A DNA stretch of 64,000 nt, from assembly GCA_950097015.1 (NCBI GenBank), contig CATNEN010000005.1:5757501-5821500 (forward strand). The letters are read 5' to 3'. The notes under the pieces were generated by a model. The model was not told where the DNA came from, searched no databases, and saw only the letters and a list, made by a program, of their open reading frames with translations. A program made the position numbers and the translations under genes. This stretch comes from Macrostomum hystrix. Taxonomy: Eukaryota; Platyhelminthes; Macrostomidae. This document shows, piece after piece, positions 45,487 to 56,244 of this stretch (positions are counted from its first letter, which is position 1; each line of letters starts with the position of its first letter).

Positions 45487-47503
45487 TTCTAGGCAACTGT
45501 ACTGTAACTGTAGCTAACTAGACCTAGTGATGCAAGTGAAACTTTTGCCTTGGATGCTCAGCAGAAATATAATGCTTTTTCGAACCTACAACCTCAAGTA
45601 GGGGCTTTAAAATGATACGATATTAGATATAAAATATTTATTTGCGGTTGCACCTACTTCGTGCAACTGCATTCAGATCATTTTACCTTTGCCTGTCAAT
45701 AGTAATAGTAAAACAATATATCAGAATATTTATTTTACTGATTGCAATATTTTTATACAAAGCGAATGTTGCGTCTAAAGTTTCGACAGCGACTTATTGC
45801 AGACAATTTTGTGTTATGTTTTATTGTATTATTATTTTCTTTTAGAGCCTTAGTATTAAGGCTTTCGATATTGTTCAGCATAAATTGCGTCAACCGTTTT
45901 GACTGTTCTGTTCTATTCCAAGAAAAGAACATTATAAATTACAAGTTCAAACGTAGCAAATCTGCATAAGTAACCCTTAAATTTATGTCTATATTCTAGA
46001 ATATAAAAACGATGTGTGTAATTTGATTAGTTTAATCGCTACTTCGTGCAAAAAAAATTGTCTTGCGATTATGTTTTGTTTTATCATGTTGCAGTTATCG
46101 TGTTTACGTATATTTGGCCAATAAAAATCACACAATTTTAAGTAACTTCTAACACATTCTTCATTGGGTTTTTGTATGATAAGAAGTACAAAATAGAATT
46201 GTAACTTTACGATGCTATGCAAAAGACGCTATAAATAGTACCATTCAAGGACATGGACAACTAGAGTAGCCTCTTAATTAATCATCAAATTGTCAAGTAT
46301 TAAAACCTTATAATTATATCAGCATGCCTTACGTTCAGGAAGGTCGTCTTACAGCGCTCTTCAATAAGATCGTGGAGATTATTAATATACGTTATTTTAG
46401 TCGTCCTAGGTTATCATATGAAGCAAACTCTGCTTTTCCGATAGAGCTAAAAATGATATCCTTGATCCGAATATATTTTCATAGAATTCCTTACCTTATA
46501 AAGCATGCTTTTTAAAAAGGATTGAAATATCATTACCTTATGTTACCAAACTTGATAGTGGCTTCTAAAATTCTAACCTTTTAAAATCGAATGTGCCCTA
46601 TCTTAATTATGTACTTGACCATTCGCCTTGCCTTCAGCTCGTCCTATATAGCTGCAGGGTGGTCCATGGACACAGCGATCGAGGGACACCGCTAACCCCT
46701 GTAGTCCCGCAGACAGGCGATGGCACGGGACCGGTCATGATGGTACCGTCCTGCAACTTAGATAAAGAAAGGGCAGTGGCAGACAAAGTGCTCGGGATCG
46801 ACGAGCATCTGACATGCCGACGGTCGTACTTACTTATCATACTAGCTGTCTACGTACCTAGTAACGGGATCATCAGTTCAGGATTCGCTTAACATGAAAT
46901 AGAGTTGTTGTAATCAAAAAAAATTGGAAGTTGTGAATTTTTTGTATTTAAAAGTAGCTGAAATACAATAAATAAATCATTAGCTGAGTGAGAGAGAAAA
47001 GCAGAAAGCAGGTATAAGGTTGCACACAAATTAGCTCTTTAGTTGCAAAAATAAGCAAACCTTTCGAGAGTACAGGTAGTAACAAATTCGATTGAAATTA
47101 AATATGGTCATGGTAATTTGTGGATTTAGATCCATTAGCCATTATTTAGTCGCATGTTTGTTGTTGACAATTAAAGTCTTTATCAATTTTATATAAATTC
47201 TAGTTTCGCTTGGTACAAATGACGCGCTCCTAGAAAAAGACTGGCATTAAAAGCAGCTGCGCATGAAAAGGAAAAAACATAGTGTAAAATTAAAAAGTGA
47301 TTAAATTTAATTACTCGGAAAAAAAGAGAATATAAATTGTAAATAATGCGAGGGAAAGCTATATGCTTTGCTTTCGTGTTAGTGTTTGTAATTAAGATAT
47401 ACTCGTATTAGCTCGTATAAACACCAATATTACTTGGTTTTCTGTATCAACAAAAAAAATTACTTTTCATAACATCAAGATCATGCTAGTCAATCGAAAA
47501 GTT
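45487..47503. other. Intergenic region between ATP9 start and Mab-21-like gene end
   Basis: Holds the ATP9 promoter region on the minus strand. An island of higher G+C at about 46630-46890 interrupts AT-rich DNA; its reading frames match nothing I know, and it may be a fragment of an inserted element. No other feature. Confidence 0.45.
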
Positions 47504-50500
47504 TCAAAGTTTATCCTCCAGCAGACTCAAACGATCGAGAAATGTCTTCTTTAATTTGCTCTTCAGATTGTTCTGCAAGAAATGTATAGTAGCGTATTGT
47601 TTTCTGATTGACCTCTATAAATTGTGGTGTCTGACTCATTGCATGAAACTGCAGAGACCCATGAGCTTTGACTCGGTGATGACAAGCTCATGAACTAGAA
47701 AGCTTAATAAAGCTGTGCTATTGGGCACTGCTGATTGGGGTGTATGGGAAAAAAGCTGACTATCAGTTACAATCGTTGAATATCTCGAGGTTCTGGATCC
47801 AGAATCTGTTTTAAAATATGTTCCATAATTTTCTGCTTTGTTTTTCAGTCGCAGCAAAACATTGTCAAGGAATATCCCTTTCGCTCGGTACTTTTTCTAT
47901 TAAAAAGGTTTTTAATCTTGAGTTTGAACATACTTGTAACTATAGTGAATACTTCTTCGGTGTTTAGCAAACACACGGGCTCGAGTCAAATTGCAGCTTC
48001 TCCTAAAAGTGCTCTCTTACTTCGTTGGTGATTTCACCAACACGTGTAACAAGGAATTACGGCATTCTTCTAAGAAATGTAATAATAATTGCTTACCGAA
48101 TCCCTAACCACATCTGCTAGTTTGTAGTGCACTGTCCTAGACTGCACCAGAGTATCCTTGTGCTCAAGAACTAGTCGCACTAGTAGGTCTTGGCGTCCCG
48201 GGCGCTTGCAGTGCTCAGTCAGCAAGTCAATTTCGCTGGTGTCCATCTCAGCGTCGAGCATTTCGTTAAACCAGCCGCGAATTAAGCCTTCGTCCGGTTC
48301 TGGACGGCCGCAGTCGCGGAGCAATCCCAGGTAGAGACTCTTGGCCAGGGCGTCGAAATTGGCCGCGTAAAATTCGTCGTAGCGAAGCAGTCGGCGCGGA
48401 AATTGAATCACCCCGGCTGGCAGGAAGTCGAATCGGAACGGGCGAGCTTGCGGAGCCTCCTAAAATTCGTGAATTGTTTAAAACTTATCTCTAAGTGTCT
48501 GTTTTGAGACTAACCAAAAATAACATGACTAATTGGCCTGTAAGCAACGTCAGCTAATGAGTGACTCGTATACTCAGTTAATAATTATAGAAGGGCTGCG
48601 GGAACTGGCACATCATAGACCTGCAGCCAGCGAGGAGGCAATTCTGCCCTTTTCGCTGACTCCTGAGCACACACGCACACACAGATACTGTACGCAGGTA
48701 CGCGCTCACAAAGGTGTACATCTGCCCTGAATTTCTCATCGTCAGGCCCACTTCACTGTGCCTTGGGGTTGGCCTTCAAGGTCATAAATTGTACGACAAG
48801 CAACCAAGCCTTCTCTCCGCGGCTGCGCCCCAAATTAACGTGGCCTCACTCACTGCGGAATCGAGCTCAGGGACCTTGATGCGCTTTAGACCGCTCTGCC
48901 ACTCACCCTCCTTAATGGTTTGAGCTTCACACTGACTGAGAAGTTGTCCTTGAGCAAAACTGAACAACTGTACATACTCTTTAGAAGATGTACCCAATTA
49001 GCCGTGCATCGGTTTGGTGTAATTTCTATCTCTGTGTTCCCTGCTTCGGATCGGGAAAAATAGTGTCGAGTGGTGTCTATTTCTCATTTTTTAGATCTCA
49101 AAGTAAAATCGCACCTGTACAAAGCAGAAGCGCCATGCCGAGTCATTGTTTAGTAGGCATTGTTGCACAGTGTCGCTGGTTGCGTCTGTCGATGAAAGTT
49201 TGAGACCGCGCATAGGCCGATGGCCGGAAAGTAGCAGCTTTTCTAGGCGACCCAACGCCTCAGTGGGTTGATCGTAGCGCAGATAAGCCAGCGCAGCGAT
49301 GCACTCACGCGTGGTCCTGGCACAGTCAGGCAATCTTTCAATGTCCTCCAGCAGAGCGCTCAGACTGCCGCGACTGTCGCCCTGACCGCCAACTGACAAT
49401 TCGCGAAGGCACCAGCGAATGTACTCGAACAGTTCGTGATACTCGAGCGGCTTCTGATTTTCGGCTGACGTAGGCCAGCTCTGTCGAGTGTCCTGTGAGC
49501 GAAGTATATGACGGACCTGCTTGCTTCGCGGCAGCAGCATAAACGGATGATAATATAGGCCTTTGTTTGGTCTGAGCGGTTGCAGCTGCCTCACAAACTC
49601 GACGAGAACCTCGCTAAGTCGCTCTCGCACGTCCAAGACCGCTGCCAGAGTTGGTCGACTATCACCGTCAGCACTGCTCACATTGTCGGATCGTTTTAGC
49701 GGCAGCGGCGCGTCCGGAAAGAAGAAGCTGTGCATTGTCCCCTCCTTCTGCGTCGGCACGTGCGGATCCACGTTCTGCTCCAAGTCCTGGGCTAGCTTGT
49801 CCAGCGCCATGGCTGTCAGTTCCGGCAGTCGGTTTGTTCTCCACATATCTGGTGGCGTCTCGCGCACCATGCGAAAGGCCAGCGTCTTGGCATGGAACGA
49901 CTTTAATTGGCCTCCGCGTTGATTGATGACCCGTTTGACAAGGTACTTTAAGATTATGTACAACTGGCCCTTAAAATGATAAGCCAGCGCAGCGTCAGCT
50001 GTTTAACCAAATTCCAATGGATTTCTGGATAACAAACCTCCTGACAACATACCTGGACATTGTTGAAGCTGCGCACCAATGGCAGTTCCAGCCATTTTGT
50101 ACTGACGCGCAATTGCTTGCCCTCCTGACCGGGCAACGACGCGCCAACTAGCGGACAGGCCTCTGTGCATACCAGCTCCGCTCGCAGCTGGCTGATGAGC
50201 TCGGGCGATAGGTAACCGGGCGAGTTGAGGATGTGCACGTCGGGATAGGCGCAGAAGCGGTACATCAGGGCCATATCCATTGCTGGACGACCAAGGCAGC
50301 CGTATTGAGTGCGTGCTGGTTGGGCGGCTGTTATGATGGCAAATTACAGATTATACAAAGTTGGATTAATGAGCGAATATTAACTTTCGAGAATTTTTTT
50401 TCGGCAATATAAAATTATTCAAGCGACTGAATCGTATCGAATCGTAAAGTAGTTTAAAAGCATCTTTACCATATCCGTTGAATCCAACGTGTCCCATTTT

Positions 50501-50848
50501 GTAGGTGAGGGTTTCTTGCTCCCTCAGCATGTCGTCAGCGGACTCCTGCGCGGAGTCCTCATTGACGCTGCTATTTTTAACTGCGCTGTCGTCTTCACCG
50601 TGGCGATTACATTTACACTTTCCACTCAGGTGATAGAGCCGATCGTCCGCATATTCGGACACGTCGATATCTGAGTCGGAGTCCACCCGACCGCTGAGTC
50701 GCGTCACGGAGCTGCCCCAACCTTCGGCGTAGCTGCCGCACAGGTGAATTCGATTGTTCGCTGAGTACTGGCGAATTAGTGACTGCAGGTGGTCGGCTGC
50801 GGCTGATTGTTGCGAGGCTCGCGACTGAACAAAACCGGCTGCAACCAT
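47504..50848 (-). CDS. Mab-21/cGAS-like nucleotidyltransferase-fold protein, five exons, complete
   Basis: Exons 50848-50470, 50327-50053, 49969-49115, 48459-48097 and 47572-47504 join in phase to 646 aa. The ATG at 50848 is the first after an in-frame stop. Residues 38-63 carry the nucleotidyltransferase signature: GS at 38-39 and the acidic pair D60-I-D62 in SDSDIDV, fitting the GS...[DE]h[DE]h pattern of the cGAS/Mab-21 family. The third catalytic acid could not be placed. Exon 2 has CPLVGASLPGQEGKQLRVST and LELPLVRSF. Exon 3 has the Mab-21 C-terminal lobe motif LKSFHAKTLAFRMVRETPPD followed by MW, and HSFFFPDAPLPL. A helical C-terminal extension of about 300 residues follows. Family members include cGAS and cGAS-like receptors, which make cyclic dinucleotides on sensing nucleic acid, but many Mab-21 proteins have no known activity. 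An immune role is only a possibility. Confidence 0.82.
48598..48912 (-). repeat. SINE-B copy in an intron of the Mab-21-like gene
   Basis: Reverse-oriented full-length copy. It begins AACTGGCACATCATAGACC and ends with the head as GCGCTTTAGACCGCTCTGCCACTCACCC-like sequence. It carries a longer (ACAC)n region than other copies. Confidence 0.85.
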
Positions 50849-51262
50849 AGCAGACTGAAGCCTGGTGCCGCTTTAGAGAGGTTTTGAATACAAATACGTC
50901 TCAGGAAGTTCATCAAGTATTCGTGGATAATAGAGCCACTTATAAAGCCACTAAGTTCTTACTAAACCTCAAAATAAAAAAGTTGCCGTATTTTTTTTCT
51001 TAAACATCGACAACGAATAATCGACAGCAAAAAAAGCTAAACGATTCGACGTACGACGTTCGATGCACGACGTTCAAAGTACGGCTCTCTACGTACGACT
51101 TTCGATATATGTCATTCGAACGACATCTACATGTATCGACATCGAACGGCATCATCGAAATTTACATTCATGGACTCGAGAAGTTGTTAATAAAGACATC
51201 ATTTTAGTTTGATGCCTTCTATCATATAATTAAATCACATCACTTGTACACATTTTAAAGAC
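50849..51262. other. Spacer with CGACGTTCGA-rich stretch
   Basis: At about 51040-51165 short palindromic motifs recur irregularly (TACGACGTTCGA, CACGACGTTCAA, TACGACTTTCGA, TTCGAACGACAT). This is the probable 5' region of the Mab-21-like gene on the minus strand. Confidence 0.5.
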
Positions 51263-53017
51263 TCACTCGATGATTCGAATATTTTTAGTTTTCCTGGTCT
51301 GCTCAAGCGCCACCCTTTTATCGAGCTCCGTAACGAGCCTATCTAGCCTGTTGGAACCGTCGGATGATGAAGGAACAGCGTCACGAAAGCACTCGCGAAG
51401 CCAATCCCTGAAGCAGCTAGTTGAGTTTGCGCTAGTCCGTATCTTGGCGAGTATCGCCATGGCGCAGCCGGTGTGCTGGAAGAGCACGGCAACATCCAGT
51501 GGAGTCAGCAGCAGTCTCTTCTCCTGCTGCAGCGGATCTGCACCGTGAAAGAGCAGCACCTCGAGGGCGTTGGTCCGACCGCTCATTGCAGCCAGATGCA
51601 GAGGTGTCCAGGTGTCTCTCAACTGCAGGCTAACCTGGGCCTCATTTTCTAATAGGCAGCGAGCGATCTCTGCGTCCCCTGTCCATGCAGCCACATGCAG
51701 CGGAGTCCAACCGCGACGACCTTTGGCAAGCACGGCGTCTCTGCTGTGCTTCAGCAGGGTTCGAACTACGTCTAGTCGACGCAAACGGCATGCGACATGA
51801 AGCGGCGTCCAGCCGTCATTTGAAATCACAATCTGAGAGGCGCCATAGTCAAGGAGTAGTCGAACAACTTTAGTATGGCCTCTGTGAGCAGCGTAGTGAA
51901 GTGGCGTTACACCTTGGATGCTGTCGCGCAAGTTGACTATAGCGTCGGCCTTGAGCAGCACTTCGACCGCCTTCTCGTGCCCGCTGTCTGCGGCGTGGTG
52001 CAACGGTGACCAACCCTTCATGTCCTGCAAATCTAGGTTGACCCAGTCCGACTTTTCAATTAGAAGTGAAACAACAGCTACGTGACCGCGACGGGCCGCT
52101 CCGTGAATTGGCGCCTGAAAATTTAGGCGACAATAAACCATCAGCGATCTATGATCCGAGAAAGCGCCTGTTAAAATCCATTCAAAAATTAAAGCACAAG
52201 GATAGACTACGATTGAATTCGAGGCTATACAGAATTCAAAACACTGGTAATTGTCTATGGTAAAAGCTCCATTATTTGGACTCACTTGTTGGCTACAGTA
52301 TCTTACAATGACACTGTACTATGCACTATTTAACAAATGATAGTTGAGCTACAACCAATCAGGGAAGCAACTGACCCATCCGAGCTGGTTGCGCTTGTTG
52401 ACGTCGATATTTTCGCACTTCAGCAGAACCTGCACCAGTCCAGGAAAGCCCCGTAACGCTGCCGTATGCAGCGGCGCCCATTGGGCATTGTCGACCGCAT
52501 TGACAGTTGCACCGTAGCGAATGAGCATTTCGGATACTTTGGGATTATTATGCTCGCAAGCAGCGTGCAGAGGCGTTCTACCTAGATTATTAGATAGATC
52601 GACCATTGCTCCAGCCTTCAATAACTCCGTTGTAGGCTCCAAGTGGCCTCTTAAAGCTGCTAGGTACAACGGAGTTGCGCCTTCTTTGTCTCGCGTATTC
52701 AACGTTGAAGTCCGATTGACACCATCTCCAAGGCCAAGGTCAAGGCCGGTTTGATGTTTACCCGCCAGGAAGGAATGTGCAACATTTGCGCTGATGTTGC
52801 ATCGTTGGAGAAGCATACGAACGGTAGTTCCGTCTTTATGCAGAGTGGCTTTGTGCAGCAGAGTGCGTCCTTTGGCATTGCGACAGGCTTGCAGCTCATT
52901 GGGGCTAAGTGCTTTAAGCACAGTTTTCAGTGCTTCGATTTGGCCGGCCTCAATGATCAGGAATACCTGCCTGCAAATATTCATCTGTGAGAATAAAATC
53001 GCTCTTTTGAATGGCAT
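51263..53017 (-). CDS. Ankyrin-repeat protein, about eleven repeats, two exons
   Basis: Exon 1 ends at 52376 (TGG|GTCAGT) and exon 2 runs 52114-51263; both are phase 0 and join cleanly inside a repeat (NQLGW|APIHGAARRGH). About eleven ankyrin repeats follow one another, recognisable by TPLHxAA cores (GATPLYLAALRGH, GRTPLHAACEHNN, GWSPLHHAADSGH, GVTPLHYAAHRGH, GWTPLHVAAWTGD, TWTPLHLAAMSGR). A short charged C-terminal tail (RLDRLVTELDKRVALEQ) ends the protein. No other domain is seen, so it is a scaffold or adaptor of unknown partner. The start is uncertain: an ATG lies at 53017, and a second ATG (MNICRQVFL) directly follows TTCTCACAG. The gene could therefore begin at an upstream exon or at a trans-splice acceptor. 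From 53017 the product is about 655 aa. Confidence 0.85.
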
Positions 53018-53510
53018 TTAGGCTTCAATCTTCAGTCCTACATAAGTTCGCCTGCCCTAAGTTAAGCATTTTATCTCTTTCATTAGGCTATGTACTTTAA
53101 GCGATTCTATTTATTCTGCAGCTCGGCAGACAGCGTACATTTGATTCTCAGAGAAGCTTACTGCTCAAAGGTGGCAAGTTGTAAAAAAGAAGTTTAAGTG
53201 TCAGAGAAACAGGCAGAGAAGAGGCAGAGAAACATTATACTCGTATTTGGAAGATCATGTCCAATTGCGCACATGAAGCACCCAACCCCATTGCTCTGAG
53301 CTGTGCAATAAACTGTCATTATGGTACCGTGTTACTGTGCTATTAGTGGGTAGGGCTTTTCATAGTTTTTTTTCATGCCACAAGGATGTATTTATTACTA
53401 GCCGCTTATAAAAATATCCAAATGAAACGTGATGCATATTGAATAATTTCCCTATGCACATATAAACTTTTTTTCTATGAATCGTATTCGAGCACTATAT
53501 TAGGTCGTAA
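53018..53510. other. AT-rich spacer, nothing recognised
   Basis: Upstream of the ankyrin gene on the minus strand. No promoter element or exon was identified with confidence. Confidence 0.4.
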
Positions 53511-53795
53511 TAATAATTGATTACACCTGCCCCGATTGGGTCAGATGTGCAGCCGACAGCACAACCGCAGCTATCTGAAGGCTGCGTACAGCTGTTCAGT
53601 CCATGGACTGGGGGAAGGACGCCACACCCTCCATCAATTACCCCAGAAAATTCTCGTACCCATTCAACAGTTGGGTGAACTGAAGCAATGCAGAGAAAAG
53701 TGTCTTGCTTATTGTCACAATTTGTTCCAGCGTAGTCGGGAATCGAACCCCCGACCTTCAAGTCGTAAGTCTGGCGCTCTCACCACTAGGTCACT
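53511..53795 (-). repeat. SINE-A copy, full length
   Basis: The tail (AATAATTGATTACACCTGCCC) is at the left and the tRNA-like head (TAGTGGTGAGAGCG; GGGGGTTCGATTCCCG) at the right. Every body block is present. Confidence 0.88.
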
Positions 53796-53879
53796 AGGCA
53801 AGAAAAAAATAAATAAAAACAGCTTTCAAATATTAGGAACTTAATAACTACTGTGATATTACACTTGTATAAGTTATAA

Positions 53880-54105
53880 GCAAATGTTCGTCCGGGTTGA
53901 AGGTTGGAGGTTCGATTCCCGACTCCACTGGAAAAATTTGTATCATTTAGCAAGACACTGGGATAATTAAGGGTAGGTGTGGCGTCCCTCCAGTCCATGG
54001 ACTGAACAGTCTAAGTACGCAGCCTTCAGATGCGCCGCCCAATAGCTGCGGCTGTGCTGTCAGCTGCACATCTGGCCCAATTAGGGCGTGTGTAATAAAT
54101 TGTTA
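53880..54105 (+). repeat. SINE-A copy in opposite orientation to its neighbour
   Basis: Head with B box GGAGGTTCGATTCCCG, then TTTAGCAAGACACTGGG, CAGTCCATGGACTGAAC, AATAGCTGCGGCTGTGCTG and the tail GTGTAATAAATTGTTATTAC. With 53511-53795 it makes a head-to-head inverted pair about 90 bp apart. Confidence 0.88.
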
Positions 54106-54400
54106 TTACTTTATAATCATACTGTAATGGACATTTATATCTATCACTCGCTTGAAGACAAAGCCTGTCAGCTTGTTATCTATGATCGTAAATCAGTGTC
54201 ACTAGCGATATACACAGAACGAGTATTAAATGCTGTAGCTTCTTACCTTTCTAAATATGAATCGTGTGTTTCGTGCAGCAACGAATGCTGCGATTCAATC
54301 TGATACGAAATATTGCAGACCGGTGACCCCATAACAACAAAACAAAATTCACTTAGCATCAGCTACACAAAGCTTTTAGTTTTCACTCAAAACTGCAGCA

Positions 54401-55852
54401 ATGGAATCGATGGAATCTAACGCCAATGCGGCCGACATTGAGACTGAAAGATTTCTAAGCCAGTTTGTTGGTATGCACTTTGCCGGCCAGTTGACATCGG
54501 ATCTCTACAGCGATTGGTCGGACGTCTATGAGCTGGTGAGTTTTTGCTGGTTGCATTTCATGCATTAGAAGTATAGCTACAAGTACATACGACGCCACAA
54601 AAATAGTTTTTCGAAATTCATTTGCAACTGAACAAAGACCACATGACTCCTTAATCATGCTACTAAATAAAGAGCTAAAAGGAGTTACTGTTATTAGTCA
54701 AACTAGCTGATCGTTTTACTTCCTTCAGAACATTCTGAGCATGAGCAGCGGCTACAGGCATCCAGATGCTATAGCGGAAATTGCAGCAAGTGTTCTGACA
54801 GACAAGACCTGCAGAATTCTCGATGTCTGCGCGGGAACAGGACTTGGCGGTGTAGCGGTAAGTCTCATATGTACACTCGAACTACTACTCGCTCTGTCAT
54901 AACAGTAGTAGGGAGTCAGTGGCAGAGCGGTTAACGCGTTTGCCTCTCGCACCAAGGTCCCTGAGCTCCGTGGCGAGGCCACATTTTTTCGGGGCGCAGC
55001 CGCTTAGAGAAGGCTTGGAGGCTTGTGACAAGGCTCCAAGGCACAGTGAGAGTGTACACTGTCTGACGATGAGAAAGTCAGGGCATATGTACACACCTGT
55101 GTGCGTGTGTGCTCAGGAGTCAGCGGAATGGGCAGAATCGCCTCCTCGCTGGCTGCGGATCCAGTGTCACGAAACGATGTGCCACTGCCCGCAGCCCTCC
55201 TGCAATTATTATTATTATCATAAAAGTAGAATTTCGTAAAAAAAACTCGTTTCAGCTAAGATCTCGAGGATTTACAAAAATAGACGCTATTGATGGCAGC
55301 GCGGGAATGCTTGACAAGGCCAGGCAGAAGGGAGTCTACAACAATATCTACTTGGAAGTGATTGGAACTGATAAATTGAAGACAGTAACTAGCGGTAAGT
55401 ACCTGAAAGTATCTATATATTCCTGAAATGACTGTGAATTCGTGCTGTAAAACTAAAAGCATTGTGAATTGAGTGTCTGTCAGTTCTGTAGGATCAGTGC
55501 TGATTTAGCGTCTTTTTTTAAAAAGATCGGCTGTTCTAAAAAGATCCAGATGTTTTTTAACGCACTCACATGAGCAGGAGCGTACGACGCCATTGTGACC
55601 TCTGGCTCGTTTGTACCTGGGCACCTGGGCCCCTCGCAGCTGAGAGTGCTAGCGGACACTCTCAAACCTAAGCTTGGTGTGTTCTGCATGGCAATGCGAG
55701 AGGCCTACCTCCAATGCGACTATTTGAAAGGCCTTCGAGCGGAGATGCAATGCATGGAACAGGATGGTGTTTGGATGGTCGAACGCTGCGATCGGATGGA
55801 AAATTATCACAATGGCTTACCTGGGCGGGTCTTTGTCTGTCGCCGTATCTAG
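54401..55852 (+). CDS. METTL27-like class I SAM-dependent methyltransferase, four exons, complete
   Basis: Exons 54401-54535, 54729-54857, 55256-55394 and 55578-55852 join in phase to 225 aa. The N-terminal DLYSDWSDVYEL precedes the SAM-binding motif I (RILDVCAGTGLGGVA, end of exon 2). Motif II follows (KIDAIDGSAGMLDKARQKGVY, start of exon 3), then motif IV/post I (YDAIVTSGSFVPGHLGPSQL). The C-terminus (MQCMEQDGVWMVERC) fits the final beta strands. This resembles, from memory, METTL27/WBSCR27 proteins, whose substrates are not settled. It is the only gene from 36 to 63 kb on the plus strand. Intron 2 carries a complete SINE-B in sense orientation, ending about 40 nt before the exon 3 acceptor. 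Confidence 0.85.
54905..55215 (+). repeat. SINE-B copy, full length (reference copy)
   Basis: The tRNA-like head GTGGCAGAGCGGTTAACGC (A box) is followed by TTTGCCTCTCGCACCAAGG and a decayed B box (CCTGAGCTCCGTGG). Then come the common body and the tail CCTCCTGCAATTATTATT. The (GTGTGC)n region is short. Confidence 0.9.
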
Positions 55853-56244
55853 TAAATTTTTAGTCGACAAGACCGCAAAGGGCGAGTGATTGGTTACGCA
55901 CGTTGTATTGAAAACTGGATTGTGATTGTCTGAACATTACTCGTTTAATGGTCTTGGATAAAAATGTCTTAGAATAACTACGAGCGTATATTTTTCCTTT
56001 GTTTTCCAGAAAACAATTTGTTTAATTTAATACTTTTATACGTTTTTCAAACGAAAAACGCAAAGCAAAGAAACACCCATTGCAAATAAAATGGATAGAC
56101 TTCTGAAGAAACTTAATCCAATTAAAACAGGCAGAGATTATTGCGTGATCATTAGTTAAGTTTCTCGGCAGAGAAGATGAATTATGTTTCCATTTTAGCT
56201 TTACAATGAAAATATTTATTTTTTGCAGCACTTGGCACTGAAAA

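Noticed and set aside
46593-46892. GC-richer open frames on both strands, possibly a retroelement endonuclease piece
   Set aside because: Only the short phrase LLIILAVYVPSN hints at an endonuclease; no catalytic motif is present and both strands are equally open.
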